A stretch of 64,000 bases of DNA from an unidentified eubacterium SCB49 (GTDB lineage: Bacteria; Bacteroidota; Bacteroidia; Flavobacteriales; Flavobacteriaceae), in the NCBI GenBank assembly GCA_000170815.1, contig ABCO01000009.1, positions 1-64,000 of the forward strand, read 5' to 3'. The notes under the pieces were generated by a model. The model saw only the letters and a list, made by a program, of their open reading frames with translations. It searched no databases and had not been told where the DNA came from. Positions 25,815 to 37,247 of the stretch are shown here, one piece after another. The position numbers were made by a program, and so were the translations under genes. Numbering within the stretch: position 1 is the first letter of the stretch; every line of letters starts with the position of its first letter.

Positions 25815-27467
25815 TTATTTCAATAATTGTGTTGCGTGCTCTAATGCTGTATTACTTATATCTTGTCCACCAAGCATCATAGCAATCTCTTTTACACGAT
25901 CTTCTTTAGTTAAACGCTCAATAAAAGTAGCGGTCTTTCCGTCTATATCTTTTTTAAACACTTTTAAATGATGTTTCCCTTTTGAGGCTATTTGCGGTAA
26001 ATGAGTTATACTCACTAATTGCATTGCACCGCCCATTTGCTCTAATATATAAGCCATTTTTAAAGCGATCTCTCCAGAAACACCGGTATCTATCTCGTCA
26101 AAAATAATGGTAGGCAATTGCTTATATTCTGCTAAGATTGCTTTTATTGCTAGCATTATTCTGCTTAATTCTCCTCCAGAGGCTACTTTTTTTAACAAGC
26201 CTGGCTGTAACCCTTTATTTGCCGTAAAAAGCAATTGCAAGGCATCTTTTCCATCATTTTTATACGCTTCTGTCACCTCTAAAGACAAGGTAAAAGAAGC
26301 ATTAGGCAATCCTAAATCATATAAAACAGTTTCAAGTTTTTGTTTTAATACAGGGAAAACATCGACTCTTTTTTTATGTAATTTTTTTGATAAAGTATCA
26401 AGTTTTTTTGTTGCTGAAATTTTATCTGCTTCAAGCAATGCTATTTGATTGTCAAGTGAGCCAGTGACGTCTATTTTTTCACCAAGCTTCGCTTCTATTT
26501 CAATAAGCTCTGCTACGGTTTGTACTTTATGTTTTTGTTGTAGTTGATAAACTAACTGTAGTTTTTCTGTAACTTGTTCTAAAATTTCGGGTGCTGTTTC
26601 CACATTTTGAGATGAGATATTTATCTCTTCATCAATATCTTCAAGCTCAATAATAACACTTTGCACACGTTCCCAAAGCTCATTAAAGGGTGTCGAAATA
26701 GTTTTTATACGCCCTAAAGCAACGCGTACTTCTTTTAAAACAGCGATAACTCCAATTTCATCGGCCGAAAGTAGCTGTAATGCTTCAGATAATTTTTCGG
26801 TTATTTCTTCGCTATTTTGAAGTGTTTCAAGTTCACTTTCGAGAGCCAATTGATCAATCTTTTTTAAATTAACCTCTTGTAATTCATTAAACAAAAATGA
26901 ATTATAATCTAACTCTTTATCGATAGCTTCTTTTTTCTTTAAAAGTGAAGCTAGCAGTTCTGTTTTTTCTTTATAAATATTGAAAGCAGCTTGATAGGCT
27001 ATTAATAAGTCATTATTATTAGCAACCGCATCTAACATCTCCATCTGAAATTTTTCTGAAGCCACAGTCATGGTCTCATGCTGACTATGAATATCTACTA
27101 AAAAAGGCGCTATACCTTGTAGTTGTTGTAGTGTAACTGGAGTATCATTAACAAAAGAACGAGATTTACCACTTGGTAAAAGCTCTCTTCTTATAATTGT
27201 ATGTGAATCATAGTCTATATCTAACGAAGCGAAAACACCAGAAAGGTCAAAGCGTTTCAGAATAAATTCACCTTCTATAATACATTTTTTTGATGCATCA
27301 CGAACGGCGCTTAAATCTGCCCGTTTACCCAAAAGTAAACCTAAAGCTCCTAGTAAAATAGATTTACCTGCACCTGTCTCTCCCGTAATTATGGTGAGCC
27401 CTGCATCAAAATCTACTTTAATATCGTCTATTAAAGCATAGTTTTTTATAAGTAATGTAGAAATCAA
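25815..27467 (-). CDS. recN: DNA repair ATPase RecN
   Basis: An SMC-like ATPase that acts at double-strand breaks and helps recombination repair. The 550 residues have the N-terminal Walker A GETGAGKS, a central coiled coil (about 155-365, Glu/Lys/Leu rich), the ABC signature ASGGELSRIMLA, and Walker B TIIFDEIDTGVSG. Length is normal. It lies 91 bases downstream of DUF4835 in a long co-directional run. No LexA-type box was identified. Confidence 0.97.
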   Translation of the reverse strand: MISTLLIKNYALIDDIKVDFDAGLTIITGETGAGKSILLGALGLLLGKRADLSAVRDASKKCIIEGEFILKRFDLSGVFASLDIDYDSHTIIRRELLPSGKSRSFVNDTPVTLQQLQGIAPFLVDIHSQHETMTVASEKFQMEMLDAVANNNDLLIAYQAAFNIYKEKTELLASLLKKKEAIDKELDYNSFLFNELQEVNLKKIDQLALESELETLQNSEEITEKLSEALQLLSADEIGVIAVLKEVRVALGRIKTISTPFNELWERVQSVIIELEDIDEEINISSQNVETAPEILEQVTEKLQLVYQLQQKHKVQTVAELIEIEAKLGEKIDVTGSLDNQIALLEADKISATKKLDTLSKKLHKKRVDVFPVLKQKLETVLYDLGLPNASFTLSLEVTEAYKNDGKDALQLLFTANKGLQPGLLKKVASGGELSRIMLAIKAILAEYKQLPTIIFDEIDTGVSGEIALKMAYILEQMGGAMQLVSITHLPQIASKGKHHLKVFKKDIDGKTATFIERLTKEDRVKEIAMMLGGQDISNTALEHATQLLK

Positions 27468-27557
27468 GTGTTTTACCTATTTAAAAAGTTAAATATTTTA
27501 TTCTCTATTTACTTTTAAAAGTAGTAGAGAATTCCGCTTCTTACAAGTAAAAGAAGT

Positions 27558-28445
27558 TTAATATTTTATACTGTTCCAAGCAGATCTTTTAGTAGGTGCT
27601 AATTTATTTAAGTTATCGATAAGACTCGTAATTTCTAGACTAGGTCCTCCAGAAAATATAGAAGCGATTTCATCACTTTTTGCATCAAAAAATGTTCTTA
27701 CCAAAAAGCTATTTGGTCTTCTATCATTGATACTCTTTAAAGTTGCTATAGCATCAATAACCCCTTGCTTTCCTTCTTTTTGACTATCATGCATTAGATC
27801 TAAGCCTAATCTATGATATTGATACATTGCTTCGTGGAATTCTTTATATACATTAGATAATAATGCGTCGTTATAACGATATCTAGACTGAAGTCCATCT
27901 GTTGCTTTCCAACCAGCAAAATTACTTGTTGCAGCTGTATTTACAATTTGTTTTGCAATTTGGAAATAAGAATCTCCACCTCCTTGGCTAAAGCTATCTG
28001 CATCTAAACCTAAAATTGTGTATATATGGTATACTATGACAGCTACTAAATTAGAATCGTAAGTATTGGTGTTAAATGTAAGATTTTCAAACTCTTTATA
28101 GACAAAGTTCATTGCCTTATCATTGTAGTTATAAATAGGGGAACTATAAGTAGAGCCAAAAATAGGACGCGCAGCTTGAACTTGTAATGACCCCGTAAAA
28201 CTATCACCATCAAAACTATTAATAATTAGCGTAAAATTTGCATCTATGCGCTCTTGTGCTTTATATGAATTATCTGACCAACTTGTATTATTAATAAACT
28301 CTGTTAATTGCGTTTCAAGCGTTCTAAACACCTGAAAATTAGGCTGCCCTGTTTGTTGCGCATCAATAGTCACTGTAGCATTCATTTCTTGTGCTTGAGT
28401 AGCAACTGAACAAAAAGCTAAAAGGAGAAATATATATTTATACAT
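27558..28445 (-). CDS. DUF4835 family exported protein
   Basis: A 295-residue protein with a signal peptide (FCSVATQAQE) and the conserved DUF4835 blocks: NATVTIDAQQTG, QLTEFINNTSW, YHIYTILGLDADSFSQGGG and LMHDSQKEGKQGV. The family is restricted to Bacteroidota and regularly follows coaBC, as here, with start codons overlapping coaBC's end by 8 bases. It should act in the periplasm or outer membrane. The function is unknown; bamD lies upstream in the same run, so an envelope-assembly role is a guess only. Confidence 0.92.
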   Translation of the reverse strand: MYKYIFLLLAFCSVATQAQEMNATVTIDAQQTGQPNFQVFRTLETQLTEFINNTSWSDNSYKAQERIDANFTLIINSFDGDSFTGSLQVQAARPIFGSTYSSPIYNYNDKAMNFVYKEFENLTFNTNTYDSNLVAVIVYHIYTILGLDADSFSQGGGDSYFQIAKQIVNTAATSNFAGWKATDGLQSRYRYNDALLSNVYKEFHEAMYQYHRLGLDLMHDSQKEGKQGVIDAIATLKSINDRRPNSFLVRTFFDAKSDEIASIFSGGPSLEITSLIDNLNKLAPTKRSAWNSIKY

Positions 28446-29649
28446 AGTGTTTTTTAATAATATGTTCTAGGATATCTTGAGCGACATCCTCTTTAGGTTT
28501 AACTGCAAAAGGATAGGCATTATTGTTTGCATCAATTAAAGTTACTTTATTAGTATCTGTAGCAAAACCTGCTCCTTTGTCGTTTAGCGAATTTAATACA
28601 ATTAAGTCTAAATTCTTTTTCTTGATTTTAATTTTTGCATTTTCCTCTTCATTTTCTGTTTCTAAGGCAAACCCAACCAAGAATTGTTTATCCTTTATTT
28701 TTCCAAGTGAAGCAAGTATGTCTGATGTTTTTTCTAGCTCAATAGTTAATCCCGCCTCTTTCTTTTTAATCTTTTGAGTAGCTACGGTTGCTGGCCTATA
28801 ATCTGCTACAGCAGCACTTAAAATAGCTATATCGCAATCGTTAAAAACCAGATGTGCTTTCTCATACATTTGTGCAGCAGAGATTACGCGTACAACCTCA
28901 ACATTATTATGCGATAATTGTTGTGAAGAAGGACCAGAAATTAACGTCACTTTTGCACCTAGATTTGCGGCTGCTTTTGCAATAGCAAATCCCATTTTTC
29001 CGCTAGAATGATTTCCTATAAAACGAACAGGATCTATTGCTTCGTAAGTTGGACCTGCGGTAATCACAAGTTTTTTCCCTTTTAAAGGCAGTTTTTCTAA
29101 AATATCATTTTCAATAAAAACTACGATATCTTCAGGTTCTGCAAGTCTACCTTCACCTACTAGCCCGCTTGCCAATTCACCATAACCCGCTTCGATTTTA
29201 ATATTTCCGAAGTGAGCAAGTTTATCAAAAGAGTTTTTTGTAGATGGATGCTTATACATATCCAAATCCATTGCAGGAGCAAAGTATACAGGACATTTTG
29301 CAGAAAGGTAACAGGCAAGTAATAAGTTATCACAAGTACCATTTGCCATTTTAGACAAGGTATTTGCAGTGGCTGGTGCTACTACAAACAAGTCTGCCCA
29401 AAGGGCCAACTCTACATGGTTGTTCCATTGGGCATTATCATCATCTTCGTTTGTAAACGAAGAATATACTTCATTTTTAGAAAGAGTAGACAGCGTCAAT
29501 GGAGTTACAAATTCCTTTGCCGTTTCTGTCATTACCACTTTTACCTCAGCACCTTTTTTAATAAATTCACGTACTAAAAAGGCAGCCTTATAAGCGGCTA
29601 TACCACCGGTTACACCCAGTAAAATATGCTTTCCGCTTAATACAGACAT
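28438..29649 (-). CDS. coaBC: Bifunctional phosphopantothenoylcysteine decarboxylase/synthase
   Basis: Makes 4'-phosphopantetheine for CoA: CoaB joins phosphopantothenate to cysteine and CoaC decarboxylates the product. The N-terminal CoaC flavoprotein (1-185) has GVTGGIAAYKA, the catalytic His in NNHVELALWAD, APATANTLSKMANGTCDNLL and the PAMDLDMY motif; the C-terminal CoaB half starts LVITAGPTYEAIDPVRFIGN and has HSSGKMG and the KKK loop near 350. Total 403 residues is typical. It begins 3 bases after rpoZ. Confidence 0.97.
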   Translation of the reverse strand: MSVLSGKHILLGVTGGIAAYKAAFLVREFIKKGAEVKVVMTETAKEFVTPLTLSTLSKNEVYSSFTNEDDDNAQWNNHVELALWADLFVVAPATANTLSKMANGTCDNLLLACYLSAKCPVYFAPAMDLDMYKHPSTKNSFDKLAHFGNIKIEAGYGELASGLVGEGRLAEPEDIVVFIENDILEKLPLKGKKLVITAGPTYEAIDPVRFIGNHSSGKMGFAIAKAAANLGAKVTLISGPSSQQLSHNNVEVVRVISAAQMYEKAHLVFNDCDIAILSAAVADYRPATVATQKIKKKEAGLTIELEKTSDILASLGKIKDKQFLVGFALETENEEENAKIKIKKKNLDLIVLNSLNDKGAGFATDTNKVTLIDANNNAYPFAVKPKEDVAQDILEHIIKKHYV

Positions 29650-29652
29650 AGT

Positions 29653-29988
29653 CTATTGTTCTAAAGCTTCGTCTGCGGTGTTTCTATGGTAGATTTTATC
29701 TTCTAACCATTCTTGTACTGCAAGAGAATGTGGTTTTGGTAATTTTTCGTAAAACTTAGAAACTTCAATTTGTTCTTTGTTTTCAAAAATTTCTTCTAAG
29801 CTATCGTTGTATGTAGCAAACTCATCAAGTTTTTCTAGAAGCTCTTTTTTAATGTCGCCATTAATCTGGTTCGCGCGTTTAGCTATAATTGAGATTGCCT
29901 CATAAATATTATTTGTAGGGGCATCTACTTTATTTTTATCAATCGTTGTTGTACTGATAGGTGCTTCGCTATTTTTTATATCTGCCAT
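29653..29988 (-). CDS. rpoZ: RNA polymerase omega-like subunit
   Basis: A 111-residue protein with NNIYEAISIIAKRANQIN, the conserved omega helix that braces the beta-prime subunit, preceded by a variable acidic N-terminus and followed by a Bacteroidota-type tail (VQEWLEDKIYHRNT). Bacteroidota omega proteins are divergent and often only recognised by this helix. The place between bamD and coaBC supports the call, since rpoZ-coaBC is a common pair. Confidence 0.9.
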   Translation of the reverse strand: MADIKNSEAPISTTTIDKNKVDAPTNNIYEAISIIAKRANQINGDIKKELLEKLDEFATYNDSLEEIFENKEQIEVSKFYEKLPKPHSLAVQEWLEDKIYHRNTADEALEQ

Positions 29989-29997
29989 AATCGTGTA

Positions 29998-30798
29998 TTA
30001 ACTTGGGTTTTGTATTACTGACAATCGCTTGTCTATATCTTCTTTAAGCTTCACAGCTTCTTCATTTAACTCAGTCTCTGAATAATATTTATTAAAGCTA
30101 TCGTAATATTCTGAGGTAGTCATTAAGCGCTCTTCTACTAATGCAGGAAAACTGTTTATTGCTAATTCATAAGAAGCTTTTAATCTTCCATAAAAAGCGT
30201 CTTTTCTATATTCAGATCCAGGGTGATTCGCAATAAAATTATCATAAGCACTAATAGCTGCCTTATAATCAGATATTCTTAAATACTGCTCTGCTATCTC
30301 AAATGCTTTATAATCTAATTTACTACGTAGATCACTAACCATTTCATTAGCTTCAACTCTTTGATCTGCGTCTGGATAGTTATTAATAAAACCTTGTAAC
30401 TTTTCTAATGCCTTATTTGTATCTGCTTGATCTAAAGAATATACAGGAGAAAGCTCGTAATAGCTTTTTGCCCCTCTAAAAGCTGCCACTACAACACTAT
30501 CACTTTTTGGATAACTTATTGTAAATCTCTCAAATTGATATCCAGATAAGGTATAATCTCCTAAATTGTAATATGCATTTGCATACAGAAACATTAATTT
30601 TTGCCCCTGAGGTTTTCCTCTATAAGCAGGGATAATTTGCTCCATCAACTTAACAGACTTTAAATATTTGCCTGCTGTGTAAAGCGAATCTGCCATGGCA
30701 TACTTCTTTGCCGTACTATCTCCAGCTAATACTTTTTGGTATTCGCTACATGAAGCAAAGGTGATAGACAAGACTACTATTAAAAAGATATTTTTCAT
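29998..30798 (-). CDS. bamD: Outer membrane assembly lipoprotein BamD
   Basis: A lipoprotein of the BAM complex, which folds beta-barrel proteins into the outer membrane. With the start at 30798 (MKNIFLIVVLSITFASC) the signal peptide ends at Cys 17 and the protein has 266 residues; an in-frame ATG eight codons earlier would give a poorer signal peptide. The mature part is TPR-like helices: KSVKLMEQIIPAYRGKP, QKLMFLYANAYYNLGDYTLSGYQ (split repeat pattern), SYPKSDSV, and IANHPGSEYRKDAFYGRLKA. It heads the bamD-rpoZ-coaBC-DUF4835 run. Confidence 0.94.
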   Translation of the reverse strand: MKNIFLIVVLSITFASCSEYQKVLAGDSTAKKYAMADSLYTAGKYLKSVKLMEQIIPAYRGKPQGQKLMFLYANAYYNLGDYTLSGYQFERFTISYPKSDSVVVAAFRGAKSYYELSPVYSLDQADTNKALEKLQGFINNYPDADQRVEANEMVSDLRSKLDYKAFEIAEQYLRISDYKAAISAYDNFIANHPGSEYRKDAFYGRLKASYELAINSFPALVEERLMTTSEYYDSFNKYYSETELNEEAVKLKEDIDKRLSVIQNPS

Positions 30799-30816
30799 AT
30801 TTCTAAAAAGGTGGTG

Positions 30817-30824
30817 CAAAAGTA
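30817..30824 (-). promoter_or_regulatory. -7 element of the bamD operon
   Basis: The minus strand reads TACTTTTG, a full TAnnTTTG match, 18 bases before the chosen bamD start; this spacing also argues for the downstream start codon. Confidence 0.55.
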
Positions 30825-30931
30825 AACATTTAAACTGTCATGACAATAGTTTTATTTGCTTCTCTAGCGTTCTTATTTATTAGTTAATATTCAGATTTAA
30901 AACCAGTTAGACATTTTACAAATCCAACCTC

Positions 30932-31807
30932 TTAAAATGTTGCTACAAATTTTTCTATTTTATTTCGCAATTCGCTGCCAACTCCTACTAATGGTAGCCT
31001 AACAGTATCACCACATATGTCTAACGTATTAAACACAGCTTTGATTCCGGCTGGGTTACCCTCTTCAAATATATAATCTATAGCTGGAGCAATTTTATAA
31101 TGAATTTTATAAGCCTCATCAACTTTACGCTCTAAGCCTAATCGAACCATTTTAGAAAACGACTCTGGAAACCCTTGCGCTATCACAGAAATAACACCTG
31201 CTCCGCCTGCAAGTACCATTGGCAACGTGATCATATCATCGCCACTAATAACTAAAAAGTCATCTGGACATTGAGCTATTAACTCCATTGCTTGAACGAT
31301 ATCACCTTTAGCTTCTTTAACAGCTACAATATTTTCATGAGCTACTGCTAATCGCGCCACAGTAGACGGCAGCATATTTGATGCTGTTCTTCCTGGAACA
31401 TTATATAAAATAATAGGCTTAGTCGTCGCCTTTGCTATTGCAGAAAAATGTTGGTAAATCCCTTCTTGTGTGGGTTTATTATACATTGGAGACACTGAAA
31501 GAATAGCCACAAAACTATCTAAATTTCTTAGCTGAAACTCTTCTATCACAGCTTGTGTATTGTTTCCTCCTATCCCTAAAACAAGTGGCAATCTATTGTC
31601 ATTTTCTTCAACGACGGTATCAATAACTAATTGTTTTTCTTCTTGTGTAAGTGTTGCACTCTCTGCCGTTGTACCTAACACAACAAGGTAATCAATTCCG
31701 TTTTCAACATTAGTAGACACTACTCTTTTAAGTCCAGCAACATCTACTGAAAAATCTTCGTTAAAAGGTGTAATTAGTGCGACTCCTGTTCCTATTAATT
31801 CTTTCAT
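30932..31807 (-). CDS. dapA: 4-hydroxy-tetrahydrodipicolinate synthase
   Basis: Condenses pyruvate with aspartate semialdehyde in the lysine/diaminopimelate pathway. The 291-residue TIM barrel shows GTTAES for pyruvate binding, Y135 in ILYNVPGRT, and the Schiff-base lysine K164 in VAVKEAKGD. The product leads to meso-diaminopimelate for peptidoglycan; dapF in the same pathway lies at 46.9-47.7 kb. It follows a DUF6913 gene by 22 bases. Confidence 0.97.
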   Translation of the reverse strand: MKELIGTGVALITPFNEDFSVDVAGLKRVVSTNVENGIDYLVVLGTTAESATLTQEEKQLVIDTVVEENDNRLPLVLGIGGNNTQAVIEEFQLRNLDSFVAILSVSPMYNKPTQEGIYQHFSAIAKATTKPIILYNVPGRTASNMLPSTVARLAVAHENIVAVKEAKGDIVQAMELIAQCPDDFLVISGDDMITLPMVLAGGAGVISVIAQGFPESFSKMVRLGLERKVDEAYKIHYKIAPAIDYIFEEGNPAGIKAVFNTLDICGDTVRLPLVGVGSELRNKIEKFVATF

Positions 31808-31829
31808 TATTATTTTTTATCTGATGGTT

Positions 31830-32345
31830 TTAATTGACTTTTCCCAAAACGTGTAAATACTTTTTTAATTCTGTTACAAACAATTTATTTTGAGATATTT
31901 CTACTTCTATTTGTAAATCAAACAATCTTAAATCACTTTGCTCAAGTCCTACCTTAAATCGCGCAGCGCTTTCTGAAATTAAAAAATCTAAATAAGGATG
32001 TGTCCCGTTATAATACCCGATTAAAACATCAAAAGGACGTTCTAAAAATTTTTGGGCAAATTCATTATGCACAACACCTCGCCACTTTATTTGCTTATGA
32101 TGTATTTGATGTTCTTCTAGTACTTCATTTTTTTTATATTTCTGAAATACCAAAACTTGATAATTACCATCTTCTACACCTAATGACGATGCTATTTCAT
32201 GTAATGTTTCAATAGAAACCGAATCTTCTTCATTAATCACAAAAGCAATAGTCTTTAAGCGAGAATGAAGCTGAGACATGTCTCTGGCATCAAGATTCTT
32301 GTCTACTCGTTTCCGAAGTGATTTTAATTTTAGTTTTTCAAACAT
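31830..32345 (-). CDS. DUF6913-like protein of unknown function
   Basis: A 171-residue soluble protein with a basic N-terminus (KLKLKSLRKRVDKNL) and a central hydrophobic segment containing IKWRGVV and RPFDVLIGYYNGTHPYLDFLISESAARFKVG split across two strands. Bacteroidota annotate this family as DUF6913; I name it from that pattern and its common place beside dapA and ligA. No catalytic motif or signal peptide is seen. It likely shares a transcript with dapA. Confidence 0.78.
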   Translation of the reverse strand: MFEKLKLKSLRKRVDKNLDARDMSQLHSRLKTIAFVINEEDSVSIETLHEIASSLGVEDGNYQVLVFQKYKKNEVLEEHQIHHKQIKWRGVVHNEFAQKFLERPFDVLIGYYNGTHPYLDFLISESAARFKVGLEQSDLRLFDLQIEVEISQNKLFVTELKKYLHVLGKVN

Positions 32346-32360
32346 ATAGATTGCTTATTG

Positions 32361-32368
32361 CAAAGATA
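32361..32368 (-). promoter_or_regulatory. -7 element of the DUF6913-dapA operon
   Basis: The minus strand reads TATCTTTG, 15 bases before the ATG at 32345, in the 28-base gap behind ligA. Confidence 0.5.
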
Positions 32369-32373
32369 TTTTA

Positions 32374-34459
<2,086 letters not shown>

Positions 34460-34484
34460 CTATGTTATTTATGAACAGTTTTTT

Positions 34485-35189
34485 TTAATCATCAATAAAT
34501 ACATTACGTACTAAAGCTGCACAAAGCCCACCCGCAATAGGAGCAACAATAAACAACCACAACTGACTCATCGCTACACCTTTTGCAAATAAAGCAGGCC
34601 CTAAACTACGTGCAGGGTTTACAGAAGTCCCCGTAATTGGAATAGCTACTAAATGTATTAACACTAATGAGATACCAATAGCTAATCCCGCCATTGCTGG
34701 AGAAGCATTTTTAGCAGTTGTTCCAAAAATTACCATTAAAAATAAGAATGTAAATACAAATTCTGTAATAAATGCGGCAACCATATCATATTCTCCAAGA
34801 TAGCCTTCTCCCCATCCGTTACTTCCTAAGCCCCAATCTGGTAAACCCGTATAAGCAGCACTACCAGAAGCTATTTGATATAATACTCCAGCTGCTACTA
34901 TCGCACCTATACATTGGGAGATCACATACCCTACAGTGTCTTTTGCACTCAACTTACCCGCTGCTAACATTGCTATAGATATAGCAGGATTAATATGACA
35001 ACCAGATATTGGTCCAATTGTATACGCCATTGCTACTACAGCAAGACCAAAAGCTAATGATATACCCAGCAAACCTATTCCCGCAGGTCCTGCCGTAGAC
35101 ACACTTGCTATTGTAGCTGCACCGCAACCAAACAATACTAAAGCAAAAGTTCCTAGTCCTTCTGCAAAATACTTTTTTAATGAATTCAT
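34485..35189 (-). CDS. aqpZ: Aquaporin (MIP family), AqpZ-like
   Basis: A 234-residue inner-membrane channel with six helices and both half-helix NPA boxes: HINPAIS and SVNPARSLG. The residues before the second box (GTSVNPARS) and the His in ISGCHINPA fit the narrow water-selective filter of AqpZ rather than GlpF, where the second box carries an extended loop. It is a single gene with its own terminator. Confidence 0.95.
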   Translation of the reverse strand: MNSLKKYFAEGLGTFALVLFGCGAATIASVSTAGPAGIGLLGISLAFGLAVVAMAYTIGPISGCHINPAISIAMLAAGKLSAKDTVGYVISQCIGAIVAAGVLYQIASGSAAYTGLPDWGLGSNGWGEGYLGEYDMVAAFITEFVFTFLFLMVIFGTTAKNASPAMAGLAIGISLVLIHLVAIPITGTSVNPARSLGPALFAKGVAMSQLWLFIVAPIAGGLCAALVRNVFIDD

Positions 35190-35299
35190 AATTTCAAATT
35201 TGTTGATTAGTGCTTATGAAATTACTAAATAAAAAAATATCATAGCTTAAAAACAGTATCATCAACAACTATTTTCGCTCTAATGAAGTTTAAAACAGA

Positions 35300-35890
35300 T
35301 TAAACCCTTCCTGGCTTCAACCACAAAGGCTTCTTTGGCGCTTTAAACTGCTCCATTTTATCCAATAAGCCTGAAACTGTTGCATCTACAATCAGTAATC
35401 GATAATTTTCCTCACTCAAAAAACCTTTAGAAACCATGGTCTTTAGCATCGCAATAAGCTCATCATAAAATCCATTACAATTAAGGAGTCCAATGGGTTT
35501 AGCATGCAAACCTAATTGCTGCCAAGTAATCACCTCAAAAAGTTCTTCTAGGGTGCCAAAACCTCCTGGCAACGTTATAAAACCATCACTTTTTTCTTGC
35601 ATCATTAATTTACGCTCGTGCATATTTTCTGTGACATACAATTCGGTTAAATCTTCATAAACCACTTCTTTCACCTTTAGAAATCCTGGAATAATCCCTA
35701 CAACTTTCCCTCCATTATCAAGCATAGTTTGAGCTATTGTACCCATCACCCCTATTTTTGCAGCGCCATAAACCAGCTCTATTTCATGTTTCACAAACGC
35801 AGTCCCAAGTTCAACTGCCGCATTAGTTATTTCGTTATCATTACCATCACTACTTCCGCAGAAAACACATATTCTTTTTAACTTACTCAT
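35300..35890 (-). CDS. LOG family protein
   Basis: A 196-residue cytoplasmic Rossmann-like protein with the family motif LPGGFGTLEELFEVITW and VFCGSSDG near the start. Members are cytokinin riboside 5'-monophosphate phosphoribohydrolases or related nucleotide hydrolases (TIGR00730); plant-type LOG activity has been shown for some bacterial members. The substrate here is unknown. Its ATG overlaps the end of prmC by 4 bases. Confidence 0.93.
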   Translation of the reverse strand: MSKLKRICVFCGSSDGNDNEITNAAVELGTAFVKHEIELVYGAAKIGVMGTIAQTMLDNGGKVVGIIPGFLKVKEVVYEDLTELYVTENMHERKLMMQEKSDGFITLPGGFGTLEELFEVITWQQLGLHAKPIGLLNCNGFYDELIAMLKTMVSKGFLSEENYRLLIVDATVSGLLDKMEQFKAPKKPLWLKPGRV

Positions 35891-36735
35891 CGTTCTGCAC
35901 GCATCATTCGGTCTTTTCCGTAAATGTCTTTTTTAATTATACAGTTATTAAATCCCATTTCTTTCATCAGCACTTTCATCTCTTCCCCAAGATATTCATT
36001 GATCTCAAAATACAACAGACCATTTTTTTTCAAACTCTTAAAAGCCAAAGCTGCTATTTTTCTATAAAAAATTAAAGGATCTGTATCACTCACAAACAAT
36101 GCGGTAGCCGGCTCGTGCTCTAACACATTTGCCTGCATCATTTTTTTCTCTAAATCTCTAACATAAGGAGGATTTGAAACAATCACATCAAACGACTGTT
36201 CTAATTCATCTAAAGCAAGAATATCTACATTCTTAAAGCGGACTTCTACTTTATTAGTTAGCGCATTTTCTTGAGCCACTTTTAATGCTCCTTCAGAAAT
36301 ATCGTATGCCGAAACCTGAGCCTTATCAAATTCTTTTGCTAGCGAAACCGCAATACAACCACTCCCTGTACCAATATCAAGAATTTCTTTATCATCCTCA
36401 TTATTTGCAGCCTCTACAAGAATCCATTCTACTAACTCTTCTGTTTCTGGTCGTGGTATCAACGTATGCCTATCTACTTTAAAAGGCAAACCATAAAAAG
36501 CCGTCTCACCAATTATATACTGTATTGGCTCGTGCAACAATAATCTTTGTATTGCTTCGGAAATGTGCTGTTCATGTTCAACTGGAAAAACATCAGCCCC
36601 TTTTTGATGTGTTTCAAATTTATTGAATCCAAAATAATGTTCTGTTAGCAAATAGAAGAACGAATTAATTTCTTCTAGCGGGTAATGGCTCTTTAATATT
36701 TCAGCAAAAGCCAACCGTTGTTCTTTAAAAGTCAT
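35887..36735 (-). CDS. prmC: Release factor glutamine methyltransferase
   Basis: Methylates the GGQ glutamine of peptide chain release factors with S-adenosylmethionine. The 282 residues contain LLHEPIQYIIGETAFYG, RHTLIPRPETEELVEW, the SAM motif ILDIGTGSGCIAVSLA, and the catalytic NPPYVRD. The gene sits between a GNAT gene (one-base spacing) and the LOG gene (4-base overlap), so it belongs to a compact three-gene operon. Confidence 0.97.
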   Translation of the reverse strand: MTFKEQRLAFAEILKSHYPLEEINSFFYLLTEHYFGFNKFETHQKGADVFPVEHEQHISEAIQRLLLHEPIQYIIGETAFYGLPFKVDRHTLIPRPETEELVEWILVEAANNEDDKEILDIGTGSGCIAVSLAKEFDKAQVSAYDISEGALKVAQENALTNKVEVRFKNVDILALDELEQSFDVIVSNPPYVRDLEKKMMQANVLEHEPATALFVSDTDPLIFYRKIAALAFKSLKKNGLLYFEINEYLGEEMKVLMKEMGFNNCIIKKDIYGKDRMMRAER

Positions 36736-37221
36736 CTAAAAAGTTTTTAGCATTTGTACCGGACAAGAAAAATGCCCAGTATCACCTAGTGGACCATCTA
36801 AATATTCAAAACCTGTAAGTTTATATAGTTTTTGAGCTGCTTTCATATAAGTCATCGTTTCTAAGTAACAAGACTGAAAGCCAAAGTCTTTTGCCTTATC
36901 CATACATTGTTTCATCATTTCACGACCAATACCTCGTCCCCTAGCTTGTTCTAAAAAATACATTTTTTGTAATTCGCAGACATTTCCGTCGTAATTATCC
37001 AGTTTTGCCACGCCAGCACCACCGATAATTAAACCATTTTCTTCTACCACAAAATAGATTGCCTTTTCCTTATCATAAGTCTCATACATACAGTTTAAAG
37101 CAGCATCTGCATACGCAGTTCCCACCTTAGGTGCACCGAGGTCAACCAATACTTTTTTAACCAAAGCAGCAATCTGCTCGTTATCTTTTTTCTGAATCGG
37201 ACGAATAATTACTTCGCTCAT
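36736..37221 (-). CDS. GNAT family N-acetyltransferase
   Basis: A 161-residue acetyltransferase with the chosen start at 37221 (MSEVIIRPIQKKDNEQI); a longer reading to 37293 would run past the ribD start on the other strand. The acetyl-CoA loop is LEQARGRGIGREMMKQC, a good Q/RxxGxG/A match, followed by CYLETMTYMKAAQKLYKLTGF. Substrate unknown. It diverges from ribD with 26 bases between start codons and leads the prmC operon. Confidence 0.88.
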   Translation of the reverse strand: MSEVIIRPIQKKDNEQIAALVKKVLVDLGAPKVGTAYADAALNCMYETYDKEKAIYFVVEENGLIIGGAGVAKLDNYDGNVCELQKMYFLEQARGRGIGREMMKQCMDKAKDFGFQSCYLETMTYMKAAQKLYKLTGFEYLDGPLGDTGHFSCPVQMLKTF

Positions 37222-37247
37222 AGTGCTACTTATTGTATTTTTAAACC

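Noticed and set aside
37222..37247. FMN riboswitch before ribD
   Set aside because: Only 26 bases separate the divergent start codons and no RFN-element sequence is seen.
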